Positions 52,335-61,462 of a stretch of DNA of 64,000 bases are shown here, in pieces (the stretch's first letter is position 1; each line of letters opens with the position of its first letter). A program made the position numbers and the translations under genes. This stretch comes from JAQVEM01 sp964610315. Its GTDB lineage: Bacteria > Actinomycetota > Humimicrobiia > Humimicrobiales > Humimicrobiaceae. Under the pieces are notes generated by a model that searched no databases, was not told where the DNA came from, and saw only the letters and a list, made by a program, of their open reading frames with translations. The stretch covers positions 1 through 64,000 of the forward strand of contig CAZSVM010000006.1 in the NCBI GenBank assembly GCA_964610315.1, given 5' to 3'.

Positions 52335-54284
52335 TTAAACCTGCTTTTTAAATTTATTGTCAAGCGAATATAAACTTTCTTCTACCGATGGAAAATCTTT
52401 CATATCGGTATAAGGTAAAAATAATCCAGCCACATATCTATCCATAAATTTCATATTTACACTCAACTCGATATAGGTAATGTGTTCTGCAATTTTAGAA
52501 CTTTGCTTGTATTTGTCTTCCGAAAGCAGACTGAGATAAGCCCCGGTAACCGATGTATTTCCCAGAAAAAAATATTTATCTGTATTTACATCCGGAAGCA
52601 TTCCGATAACCACAGCATTTTTAATATAAAGATGTCTACCCAGACCCCCTGCTATATATATTTTATCCAGATCATATACGCTTAGATCAACTTCTTCCAG
52701 CAATGTTTTTATCCCTGCATAAATAGCTGCTTTTGCTCTCATCAAATTATCGATATCAACTTCACTAATATATATATCTTTTCCGTCTGCACTATTCTTG
52801 CCGTCAACCAGAACATACTGACAGATATTGTCCTCACATCTAAGATATTTGTTACCTATATCTTTATTGAACTTACCCTTTCTATCAATAACTCCCTTAA
52901 GATACATTTCTCCGATCACATCAATCAACCCGGAGCCGCAAATACCCCTTGGCTTTCCTTCACCAATTACCCCAATCTGACATTTATAGGTCTGCTGATC
53001 AATGGATACTTTTTCAATGGCACCGTCTACCGCCCTTATCCCACACTTTACTCCTCCTCCTTCAAAAGCAGGACCTGCCGAACAGGAAGCTCCCATCATC
53101 CATTCGGAATTTCCCACTACCAGCTCCCCATTAGTACCTAAATCCATAAAAAGAGCCAGCTCTTTTTTCCTATACAAATCAGTGGCCAGAATCCCCGAGG
53201 TTATATCACCGCCCAGATAACTGGCTACCCCCTGTATATTATACACATAAGCATTTTTAATATGTTTTATACCCACTTCCTTTGCAGTGGAGTTTGAAAA
53301 TTGGTTGGCCACTGTAACATAAGGTTCTTCCCTTATATATCGGGGAGGAACACCGTAAAAAAGATGCATCATGGTAGAATTCCCGGATACCACCATGGAA
53401 ACGATATTATCGGCATCTATGCGGGAGGTAAACAGTAGTTTCCATATCAGGTTATTAATGGAATCTATTATTACTTCCTTTAGTTTTCCCAGCCCACCCT
53501 TTTTATTGGCATAAATTATACGGTTAATTATATCTTCACCAAATCTTATCTGAGGATTATATTCAGATTCTTTGCTTATTATCTTTCCATTTTCCAGATC
53601 TACAAGATAAATAACCAGAGATGTAGTTCCGATATCCAGAGCCAATCCATAACATTTACTGCTTTCCCTGCCCGGCCGGATGTCGATAAGGGTACGATTT
53701 TCTTTATCAATAGTCACTGTAACCTCCCAATTCTTCTCCCTTAAAACCAGGGGTATTTTCCTGATTATATGAATTGGTACTATACAGTTTTCTATTCCTA
53801 AATTTTCTCTGATACTTTTTTTCAAACGGTACAGATCACTGGTTCCGTAGCTGAGCGATGGTTTCTGCACAATTATAGGCGCCTTTTTTATCCAGGGCTT
53901 TATTTCCACCGAAGAGAGCTCACTTCTACTGATATCGGAATATACTTTGGACTCTATTTCCGTAAACCCGCCCTCTACTATTTTTGCCCTGGCTTTATGC
54001 TGCGGCGGAATTTCGACAGTCAAATCACTTTCTACTTTAGACTGGCAGGAAAGGACATAACCTTTTTCTTTCTCTGCCGGCAATATAAATTTGGATTTTT
54101 TGGTTCCAACTTTTCCTTTTTTTACTCGTACCCGACATTTACCGCAGGTTCCCACCCCTCCGCAGGATGAATCGATATGGATCCCGCAGTCCAGTATTGC
54201 CTGTCTTAAATTATAACCAGGAGAAATTTTTATGGATTTTCCGTTGGGGATGAATTTTATTAAATATTTTTTTTGGCCTTTCAT
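52335..54284 (-). CDS. acsV: Reductive activator of the corrinoid protein (RACo-like, 2Fe-2S + ASKHA)
   Basis: 649 residues from ATG 54284; a TTG-started longer frame to 54359 would add an unlikely hydrophobic stretch. The N-terminal ferredoxin domain holds C-G-I-H-I-D-S-S-C-G-G-V-G-T-C-G-K-C for the 2Fe-2S cluster. The large C-terminal part is the ASKHA-fold activator (A-L-D-I-G-T-T-S-L-V, V-S-G-N-S-T-M-M-H, D-L-G-T-N-G-E, Y-I-A-G-G-L-G). It uses ATP to re-reduce cob(II)amide formed on AcsCD. First gene of the acs operon. Confidence 0.93.
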   Translation of the reverse strand: MKGQKKYLIKFIPNGKSIKISPGYNLRQAILDCGIHIDSSCGGVGTCGKCRVRVKKGKVGTKKSKFILPAEKEKGYVLSCQSKVESDLTVEIPPQHKARAKIVEGGFTEIESKVYSDISRSELSSVEIKPWIKKAPIIVQKPSLSYGTSDLYRLKKSIRENLGIENCIVPIHIIRKIPLVLREKNWEVTVTIDKENRTLIDIRPGRESSKCYGLALDIGTTSLVIYLVDLENGKIISKESEYNPQIRFGEDIINRIIYANKKGGLGKLKEVIIDSINNLIWKLLFTSRIDADNIVSMVVSGNSTMMHLFYGVPPRYIREEPYVTVANQFSNSTAKEVGIKHIKNAYVYNIQGVASYLGGDITSGILATDLYRKKELALFMDLGTNGELVVGNSEWMMGASCSAGPAFEGGGVKCGIRAVDGAIEKVSIDQQTYKCQIGVIGEGKPRGICGSGLIDVIGEMYLKGVIDRKGKFNKDIGNKYLRCEDNICQYVLVDGKNSADGKDIYISEVDIDNLMRAKAAIYAGIKTLLEEVDLSVYDLDKIYIAGGLGRHLYIKNAVVIGMLPDVNTDKYFFLGNTSVTGAYLSLLSEDKYKQSSKIAEHITYIELSVNMKFMDRYVAGLFLPYTDMKDFPSVEESLYSLDNKFKKQV

Positions 54285-54405
54285 TACTAAAATTGCAGCT
54301 TTTAAAACTATCCAAGATATTATAAAAATATCAGAAAAAGAAGTTAAAAGCTGAAACAAAGATTACTAATCCTAGAAATTATATTATATACGGATTTAAA
54401 AATCA

Positions 54406-54447
54406 AAATGGAAAGGCAGCCCGATTTAAGCTGCTTTTCCATTTTTT
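54406..54447 (-). terminator. Terminator of the lipoprotein gene
   Basis: 15-bp stem (54406-54420 with 54430-54444, one G-T pair) around a nine-base loop. T-rich sequence follows on both strands, so it can work in both directions. On the minus strand it lies between the lipoprotein gene and acsV and isolates the acs operon. Confidence 0.85.
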
Positions 54448-54570
54448 CCTTTTTTATATTTTTTGCCTTTTTAACTGGCCTGTTACATTTATATAAAGGG
54501 CAGGTTATCCGGCTCTATGCTACAGTGGCAACCATTGATTATGTAGATATTATATTAACAAGGTCTTATA

Positions 54571-55104
54571 TTACATACCGGTTACTGTAATGGACACTAT
54601 TGTTCCCTCATCGGATTCGGTAATTAACAATATCAAATTATAAGTGCCGTTATTTGCTGAAATAGAATAAAAATTCTCACCGTCGCTCTGACTGGAAAAT
54701 TCGTTTTCAATATTCCAGCCGCCAAGTTCGCTTTTATACCAGTTAAATACCGCTTCCTCCGAATCGGCAGTCAATCCGCTAACCGAGAAAGTATCCTTTC
54801 CATCTTCCACTGACTTCCAGGAAGATGAAATTTCCATAGGATACACCGGAACCGCTTCCGGAAATCCCTCCGGAAGTTCGGCCCCCTGGCCTATAGTCAT
54901 TTCTCCCTCATCTGTCTTTATACTGACCTGATCTTCGCTAATATCCACATCTGCCTCGCCGCCCTCACTTTCAATGGATTTTTCTATGTTCTCTTCGGTA
55001 ATTTTTTCTGCAATCTTTTGCCCGGCATTAAAGCATCCGCTGGCGGAAAACGACAAAAAAACTGCCATACTTATTATTAATGTCAGAGTAATTAATTTTT
55101 TCAT
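54571..55104 (-). CDS. Lipoprotein of unknown function
   Basis: 177 residues. Signal peptide with lipobox S-A-S-G-C (Cys24), an acidic coiled stretch rich in Glu and Ile (about 30-65), then a globular domain with G-A-E-L-P-E-G-F-P-E-A-V-P-V-Y-P, a segment seen in several uncharacterised lipoproteins, and W-Y-K-S-E-L near residue 127. AAGGAG lies before the ATG. Function unknown. Confidence 0.75.
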   Translation of the reverse strand: MKKLITLTLIISMAVFLSFSASGCFNAGQKIAEKITEENIEKSIESEGGEADVDISEDQVSIKTDEGEMTIGQGAELPEGFPEAVPVYPMEISSSWKSVEDGKDTFSVSGLTADSEEAVFNWYKSELGGWNIENEFSSQSDGENFYSISANNGTYNLILLITESDEGTIVSITVTGM

Positions 55105-55261
55105 TCTCTATTCTCCTTACTAATTTCTATATTATATTATTCATCCCGGTATATGTTATTTTATTAAAATAATAACCTTTATAAAATACAAATTTTCGGG
55201 CCCAAAAAATAAAGGGGACTAAAAAATCGATTTAAATCAGACAATTGTCAGCATGCTCTCT

Positions 55262-57073
55262 TTACTCTTGAACGTCCAGTTTATAAAAACTCATAAAGGC
55301 TTCTTCCGGTATTTCGACTCTGCCGATCTTCTTCATTTTTTTCTTACCCAGCTTTTGCTTCTCAAGAACCTTTCTTTTTCTGGTTATATCCCCGCCATAA
55401 AGGCCGGCAGTAACATCCTTTCTGTAAGGGGCTATTCTTTCCTTGGCAATAATTCTTTTTCCAATGGCAGCCTGTACGGATACTTCAAAATTCTGCCTGG
55501 GTATTAATTTCCTCAATTTCTGGGTTATTTCCCTGCCTGTATGATAGGCTTTTTCCCGGTAAATTATGGTAGAAAGATCATCAATTTTATCTCCGGCAAC
55601 CAATATATCCAGCTTGACCAAATCGGAAGGCCTGTATTCAAGAAGTTCATAATCGAGTGAGGCAAATCCGGAAGTTATTGATTTTAAAAGGTTGAAAAAA
55701 TCCACAATTATTTCCGAGAGCGGTAAAGCATATTTGATTTCCACTCTTTCCCTGGAAATATACTGCATATCCTTAAAATTACCTCTTTTCTGGTTTGCCA
55801 GCTTCATAACATCTCCAATATAATCTTTGGGTGTAATTATAGTAGCCTCCACATACGGTTCTTCTATTTTTAATATTTTCTCCTGTTCGGGAAAGTCTGC
55901 AGGTCTCTTTACCTCCACTACCGAATTATCACTCCTGGTTATCCTGTAGGCTACATTGGGCGCCGAGGTAATCAGTTTCAATTTATATTCCCTTTCCAGT
56001 CTCTCTTTTATAATTTCCATATGGAGAAGTCCCAGAAACCCGCATCTAAAACCAAAACCAAGTGCACCCGAAGACTCGGGGACAAAATCCAGAGAAGAAT
56101 CATTAAGTGAAAGTTTACCAAGGGCATCCCTTAAATTCTCATAATCTCCGCCCTCTATGGGAAATAAGCCGGAATAAACCATAGGCTTCGGTTTTTTATA
56201 TCCGGGAAGACTTTTCTGGGCAGGATTCTTTAAGGTAGTTATAGTGTCACCAACCATTACATTTCCTATTTCTTTGATCCCGGTAATGATATATCCTACC
56301 TCACCGGCAGTTAGTATCTCTTTCTCTATCATATTCGGTCCAAATATACCTACCTCTTCTACTTCACTGGTAAGATTCTCGCCCATAAATTTAATTCTGT
56401 TGCCCTTACTTATCCAGCCGTTTACCAATCTTATAAGAACTACCACTCCCCGGTAGGAATCGTATTGTGAATCAAAGATTAATGCCTGAAGCGGACTATC
56501 GGGATTTCCGCCGGGGTATGGTATATCGGTTACTATTCTTTCCAGTATTTTCTCTATCCCATAACCTGTTTTTGCACTTACTTTAAGTATTTTTTCTTCG
56601 CCGATTCCCAGTATACTGCCCAGCTCCATGGTAACTTCCTCAATCCTTGCGCTTTTAAGATCAATCTTATTGATAACCGGGATTATTTCCAGATTGTTAT
56701 CCACTGCCAGATAAACATTAGCCAGAGTCTGGGCCTGTATCCCCTGGGTAGCATCAACAACCAGTATGGCTCCTTCGCAGGCAGCCAGACTTCTGGAAAC
56801 TTCGTAACTGAAATCCACATGGCCCGGAGTGTCAATTAAATTAAAAATATACTGCTTTTCGTCCAGATGGTTATTATAAAGAACTCTTACCGAATGCGCT
56901 TTTATGGTGATACCGCGTTCCCTTTCCAGATCCATATCATCCAGGAATTGTTCCAGCATTTCTCTCCGATTTACGGTTTTGGTTATTTCCAAAATCCTAT
57001 CGGCCAGAGTCGATTTCCCATGATCGATATGGGCAATTATGGAAAAATTTCTGATTAATTTGCTATCCGTCAT
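55262..57073 (-). CDS. lepA: Elongation factor 4 (LepA)
   Basis: 603 residues, full length. GTPase motifs: H-I-D-H-G-K-S-T near residue 15, R-G-I-T-I-K, D-T-P-G-H-V-D-F near 80 and N-K-I-D-L near 135. The C-terminal LepA domain with its basic tail (R-K-D-V-T-A-G-L-Y-G-G-D-I-T-R-K-R-K) is present, which separates it from EF-G. It back-translocates stalled ribosomes. It follows murJ by 34 bases. Confidence 0.97.
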   Translation of the reverse strand: MTDSKLIRNFSIIAHIDHGKSTLADRILEITKTVNRREMLEQFLDDMDLERERGITIKAHSVRVLYNNHLDEKQYIFNLIDTPGHVDFSYEVSRSLAACEGAILVVDATQGIQAQTLANVYLAVDNNLEIIPVINKIDLKSARIEEVTMELGSILGIGEEKILKVSAKTGYGIEKILERIVTDIPYPGGNPDSPLQALIFDSQYDSYRGVVVLIRLVNGWISKGNRIKFMGENLTSEVEEVGIFGPNMIEKEILTAGEVGYIITGIKEIGNVMVGDTITTLKNPAQKSLPGYKKPKPMVYSGLFPIEGGDYENLRDALGKLSLNDSSLDFVPESSGALGFGFRCGFLGLLHMEIIKERLEREYKLKLITSAPNVAYRITRSDNSVVEVKRPADFPEQEKILKIEEPYVEATIITPKDYIGDVMKLANQKRGNFKDMQYISRERVEIKYALPLSEIIVDFFNLLKSITSGFASLDYELLEYRPSDLVKLDILVAGDKIDDLSTIIYREKAYHTGREITQKLRKLIPRQNFEVSVQAAIGKRIIAKERIAPYRKDVTAGLYGGDITRKRKVLEKQKLGKKKMKKIGRVEIPEEAFMSFYKLDVQE

Positions 57074-57107
57074 AATTTAATAAAATAACTTTTTGTAAAT
57101 ATTATAA

Positions 57108-58682
57108 TCAGACATTTCTTTTTAGCTTCCTGAACAGCCCCAATACAAATTTTACCTCTTCCATTTTAAACAGGAAGGTGCAGCCTGTATAAACAGCCGC
57201 ACCTAAAAAAATAGCCAGGAATAAAAATAGTATAAGGGGCCACAAACCTTTATAGGCTATACTCTCCACGTATTTCCATAAAAAAAATAACAGGCCACTC
57301 ATTACCGCTGCTGCCGTAAAAATTTTCCCATAGGAAATAAAAATTCTCCTTCCCCCAAAATTCCCTACCTTCTTTCGGAATATTACAATCAGTATCACCA
57401 CATTGCATAATGCTACCAGGGAAGTGGACAGGGCAAGCCCGCCTACACCCATAAATTTTATTAAAATCCAGTCAAGGATTAAATTGGTAATAATAGAAAT
57501 ACCGGCAACCTTGAGAGGGGTTTTTACATTTTTGAAGGCATAAAAGACACGGTTAAGAATCATAAGCAGCCCGAAAAACACCAGTCCCAGGCTATGGAAA
57601 ATAAGTATATATCCAACTTTTTCCGTATCTGCCGCATTGAAATTATAATGTTGGAACAAAACCTTTATTATGGGATAACTTAAAATTGCCAGGCCTGCAG
57701 TTGCCGGTACCATCATGTATCCGATTTCTCTTATTCCCAGAGAAAGGCTCTCCTTTATGCCCCTGATATCATTTATAATTGCCTGGCGGGATATCAGAGG
57801 ATAGAGCACGGTTACTATGGCCACCGAAAATACTCCCAGGGGTAAATTGGCCACTCTCCAGGACAGCGTTAAAGCAGTAGTATTGCCTTCACCAAGGTTT
57901 AAGGCAAAAAAGTAGTCTATGCTGTTATTGAGATGAACCGCACCCAGGCTCAGAAGAATGGGAACCATGAGCGAAAAGATCTCCCTGACTCCTTTATGTT
58001 TGAAATCGATAAAATACCTGTATTTAAAAGGCGATACCCTGAGCTGGGGAAGCTGCACCGCAAGATGGGCAAATGAACCGGCCATTATTCCTATTGCCAT
58101 GCTGTATATCCCCAGCTGCCTGAAAAATATAATCACCAAGATTATGGTAACTATATTCATTACAAAAGGAGCAAGAGAGGGGACCGTAAAAATATTATGG
58201 GAGTTTAATATACTGGTAGCCAGGCTGGAAAGAGACATCAGAACCAGTGAAAATATCATAATTCTGTTCATTACTATAAATTTGTATACGTCCATCTGAT
58301 TGTTTGCCACTCTGGAAAGTAATGATCCTATCTGGGGAGAAAATATAAATATAATTATGGATATTACCAGAAAAGTCAGAGTTAGAATATTAATAATGGA
58401 ATTAACAAATGTCCTCAGATCATCTTTCTCATCCCTTTTCAAATAGGCTGAATAAATGGGGATAAATGCTGCAATTATCAAACTTTCGGCAAAAAGTACC
58501 CTGAAAAGATTGGGGATATAATCAGCCCAGATAAAAGCATCCGTATCATAAGTCACCCCAAAATAACCGGCCATTATCTGGTCCCTTACCAGCCCCGAGA
58601 TCTTTGATAGCAAAATAGCTATAACTACAAGGAAAGTAGCATTAAAAATTCTTTTTCTGGATAATAAATAGTCTTCATCCAT
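57108..58682 (-). CDS. murJ: Lipid II flippase MurJ
   Basis: 524 residues, about 14 membrane helices. The family start R-K-R-I-F-N-A-T-F-L-V-V-I-A-I-L-L-S-K-I-S-G-L-V-R-D and F-G-V-T-Y-D-T-D-A-F, followed by I-P-N-L-F-R, are diagnostic. It moves lipid II outward for peptidoglycan synthesis, so the cell has a wall. Divergent from rpsT; same strand as lepA. Confidence 0.94.
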   Translation of the reverse strand: MDEDYLLSRKRIFNATFLVVIAILLSKISGLVRDQIMAGYFGVTYDTDAFIWADYIPNLFRVLFAESLIIAAFIPIYSAYLKRDEKDDLRTFVNSIINILTLTFLVISIIIFIFSPQIGSLLSRVANNQMDVYKFIVMNRIMIFSLVLMSLSSLATSILNSHNIFTVPSLAPFVMNIVTIILVIIFFRQLGIYSMAIGIMAGSFAHLAVQLPQLRVSPFKYRYFIDFKHKGVREIFSLMVPILLSLGAVHLNNSIDYFFALNLGEGNTTALTLSWRVANLPLGVFSVAIVTVLYPLISRQAIINDIRGIKESLSLGIREIGYMMVPATAGLAILSYPIIKVLFQHYNFNAADTEKVGYILIFHSLGLVFFGLLMILNRVFYAFKNVKTPLKVAGISIITNLILDWILIKFMGVGGLALSTSLVALCNVVILIVIFRKKVGNFGGRRIFISYGKIFTAAAVMSGLLFFLWKYVESIAYKGLWPLILFLFLAIFLGAAVYTGCTFLFKMEEVKFVLGLFRKLKRNV

Positions 58683-58770
58683 AATCCTATTATATTACAG
58701 ATACAATTAAAAAAGTTATTATATCATTTATATCATTCAAGCAATAAATATTTTTATTTAATAAAAAAAA

Positions 58771-58779
58771 TGCTAAAAT
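58771..58779 (+). promoter_or_regulatory. Extended -10 box of rpsT
   Basis: TGCTAAAAT, 46 bases before the rpsT start codon. No good -35 box is seen. GAGAGG lies before the ATG. Confidence 0.5.
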
Positions 58780-58825
58780 GTACATTCGTTTAAAATTGAT
58801 AGTTTATGAGAGAGGAAATAAATAG

Positions 58826-59095
58826 ATGCCAAATATAAAATCACAGGAAAAAAGAGACAGACAGAATATTAAAAGAAGAGATAAAAATAGATTCCTTAAA
58901 ACCAGAATAAAAACCGATCAAAAAAAAGTAGTGGAAGCCGTAAAGAACAAAAATGCAGAAGAGGCTGAAAGCAGTCTCAACACACTTTTTAAACACCTGG
59001 ATAAGGCTGTAAAGAATGGCGCAGTTCACAAAAATTTTTCCGCCAATAAGAAATCCAAAGCGGCAAAACTGGTAAATTCTATTAAAAAATCCTAG
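58826..59095 (+). CDS. rpsT: Ribosomal protein S20
   Basis: 89 residues, very basic. It matches S20: M-P-N-I-K-S-Q-E-K-R-D-R-Q-N near the start, K-N-A-E-E-A-E-S-S-L-N, and the C-terminal V-H-K-N-F-S-A-N-K-K-S-K-A-A-K-L. It binds 16S rRNA in the body of the small subunit. Next to holA and near comEC/comEA, the common order in Gram-positive lineages. Confidence 0.96.
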   Translation: MPNIKSQEKRDRQNIKRRDKNRFLKTRIKTDQKKVVEAVKNKNAEEAESSLNTLFKHLDKAVKNGAVHKNFSANKKSKAAKLVNSIKKS

Positions 59096-59104
59096 AGTTT
59101 TTTC

Positions 59105-60136
59105 TTAAGATCTAACCTCTATAATTTCCGGAATTAGCCTCTTAACCAGGTTTTTACCTTCAACAATACCGGTTCTAAAACTGATATCGTATTTGTTTAA
59201 TATTTCCAATATTTTAAATATTTCGGATTCGGTGTAATTATTACTAAACTTGATATATTTGCTTACCATCTTGCCTACAAAATAAGGAGGGGTCTTTGTA
59301 TTACTTTCGATATAATCGGTAATCGATGATTTGCCGTTGCCGGATTTAATATATAAAAAACACTTAAACATTCTATGAAACAGGGTAACCAGCCCCATTA
59401 AATTCTGTTCTTCTTCCATTATGGCTTTCAAAGCCTTTAGACTGTTATCTTTGTCCCTCTGGCCCACATAATCCACAAGATCAAAAATTTTTAATGAATA
59501 AACACGATTTACCAAAAATCTGACTGTGTTTTCATCGATTATTTTTTTCGTTTCCGAACTTATATAATCATAAAGTTTCCGGTATTCTTTCTTCAACAAA
59601 CTCAAATCCATACTTACATTTTCTATCAAAAGCTCCTGAGCTTTGCCGGTGAACTTTATTCCATCCAACCGGGATCTTTCATTCAGCCACTTTTTTAAAC
59701 TGCCGCCAGGCGGAAGCTTCAATTGGATAACTTTTCCAGCCTTCCTTATCGCATCAGGGAGTACCGGATTCAATCTCAGCCTGGAAGCAGTGATAATAAA
59801 AATTATGTTTCCGTTTTTATCACTACTCTCCAGTATCAAATCAGCTACTTTTTTCTGTAGGGTTACCGACGCTTTCTCCATGTATTTAATTACTACTACC
59901 TTCGTGGGTGAAAATAAAGAAGGAGTACTTATATAACCAATGAATTCTTGTTCATCGATTTCTTCCATTCCGCTAAAGGTCTTAAAATCGGTATCGAAAT
60001 TAATCTTTCCCCGGAGAAAATTTTTTATGTTATCGATGGTATCCTCCAGTAATGAGTCGCTGGCGCTGACGTATAAATAACAGGGTAAAAGCTTTTCCAA
60101 TCTTAGAAGTTCTTTTTTTGAATTATCTGCCTTCAT
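59105..60136 (-). CDS. holA: DNA polymerase III delta subunit
   Basis: 343 residues from ATG 60136 (a TTG two codons upstream is possible). Clamp-loader delta layout: an N-terminal AAA-like domain without a Walker A, with F-S-P-T-K-V-V-V-I-K-Y and I-I-F-I-I-T-A-S-R-L, then a helical C-terminal collar (S-L-K-A-L-K-A-I-M-E-E-E-Q-N-L-M-G-L). It opens the sliding clamp. Convergent with rpsT at nine bases; the MFS gene lies 22 bases upstream. Confidence 0.9.
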   Translation of the reverse strand: MKADNSKKELLRLEKLLPCYLYVSASDSLLEDTIDNIKNFLRGKINFDTDFKTFSGMEEIDEQEFIGYISTPSLFSPTKVVVIKYMEKASVTLQKKVADLILESSDKNGNIIFIITASRLRLNPVLPDAIRKAGKVIQLKLPPGGSLKKWLNERSRLDGIKFTGKAQELLIENVSMDLSLLKKEYRKLYDYISSETKKIIDENTVRFLVNRVYSLKIFDLVDYVGQRDKDNSLKALKAIMEEEQNLMGLVTLFHRMFKCFLYIKSGNGKSSITDYIESNTKTPPYFVGKMVSKYIKFSNNYTESEIFKILEILNKYDISFRTGIVEGKNLVKRLIPEIIEVRS

Positions 60137-60158
60137 AATCAATCATATACTATCTTTT

Positions 60159-61379
60159 TCAGGCTATATTTATATCTATACTTAAGTATCTTAGTTCTCT
60201 TTTATTTATAATAGCTACTACTACTATAAGAAGCAACAGCAAAGCCAGATCTATATACAATACACTGTTTTTTGAGACATATTCCGATAAATATCCGCTT
60301 AAATATTGAAACAGGATTACTCCCAGATAGGAAAAGGCGTGTAATATACTGGAAACAATATTGGTAAACCGGGAACCGATATTTAAACCCATGGAAAAAG
60401 TCAGGGAGAAATTCCCGGCTACGTTTATCCCGAAAAAAAATATTAAGATGATCTTTACTAGCAGGTTGGGAGTGAAAAATGCCGAAAGCAGAAAAATAAA
60501 GGATAAGGATATGCTGACCAATAGCAATTTTTTTTCTTCCATGTATTTGACCGCATAATTTTTGACAAACATTCCCACCAGAGTAGCAGTAGCATAAATA
60601 GCCAGAATCAGGGAGCTGGTGTCCAGCTTGATATTCAGGGATGAAAAATATGAGGTAAACCAGGTATAAAATGTCTGCATGACAGAGACATAAAGAAAGG
60701 CTATAAAACCACACAGAATAATATAGGGATGAGAGGCAATAATTTTATTGGCATTGAACAGGCTTTTTAAATTTTTTGGGGCATTATCCTTCCCGGGTAT
60801 CTTTAAAAAAAATAACAGTAATATTAACAGAACCTGGGGGATCAGAAGATAAAGAAACAAAATCTGCCATCTCATATTAATAAAAACTATAAGGCTCGCC
60901 AGTAAAGGAGCAATCACAGCTCCTGTGGTCAATCCAATATTGGATATCAAAATACTCCTGGATTTATTCTTAAAGTAATAACTTCCTACCAGAGACAGAG
61001 TGGCTACTGCCGTAGTGCCCACTCCCAACTGTAATACCGAATAAGCTATGGTAAAGATGATATAAGAATAAGAGAATAATAATCCCAGGCAGCCAAAAAC
61101 AATCAGCACCGCTCCGCTGAAAATTATTTTTTTGAAACCATACAGCTCAAGCAGAAATCCAACTCCGATTACAGTAATCAGCAATACAAAGACACCGATA
61201 GATATGGTACTTCCTATATAATCCAGGCCAATCTTTAAATCACCGGCAATAAGAGGAATAATTGGCCCAATAACCGCTGTAGATGCACTAAACAGCAATC
61301 GCTGTATAAAAGAAAAAAATAAAACACTTTTTCCCATTTTTATTCTACTATTCCTGGCAAAATCAATTAATTTACTCAT
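60159..61379 (-). CDS. Major facilitator superfamily transporter
   Basis: 406 residues, 12 membrane helices in two halves with a loop near the middle (D-N-A-P-K-N-L-K-S-L). G-P-I-I-P-L-I-A-G-D-L-K follows helix 1 as in many MFS members; the loop after helix 2 (L-E-L-Y-G-F-K-K) is a poor form of motif A. Substrate unknown. Inserted between holA and comEC, where many relatives have no transporter. Confidence 0.85.
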   Translation of the reverse strand: MSKLIDFARNSRIKMGKSVLFFSFIQRLLFSASTAVIGPIIPLIAGDLKIGLDYIGSTISIGVFVLLITVIGVGFLLELYGFKKIIFSGAVLIVFGCLGLLFSYSYIIFTIAYSVLQLGVGTTAVATLSLVGSYYFKNKSRSILISNIGLTTGAVIAPLLASLIVFINMRWQILFLYLLIPQVLLILLLFFLKIPGKDNAPKNLKSLFNANKIIASHPYIILCGFIAFLYVSVMQTFYTWFTSYFSSLNIKLDTSSLILAIYATATLVGMFVKNYAVKYMEEKKLLLVSISLSFIFLLSAFFTPNLLVKIILIFFFGINVAGNFSLTFSMGLNIGSRFTNIVSSILHAFSYLGVILFQYLSGYLSEYVSKNSVLYIDLALLLLLIVVVAIINKRELRYLSIDINIA

Positions 61380-61462
61380 GACATTTTAAAAAGTTCTAAT
61401 TCCGGATAGCAAGCTCTGATTTATACTTCGATTAATCTCTATTAAAATCACCAAGATATAAT

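Noticed and set aside
54408..54590. 60-codon plus-strand frame beginning in the terminator
   Set aside because: It starts inside the hairpin arm and overlaps the lipoprotein gene end; no protein-like features.
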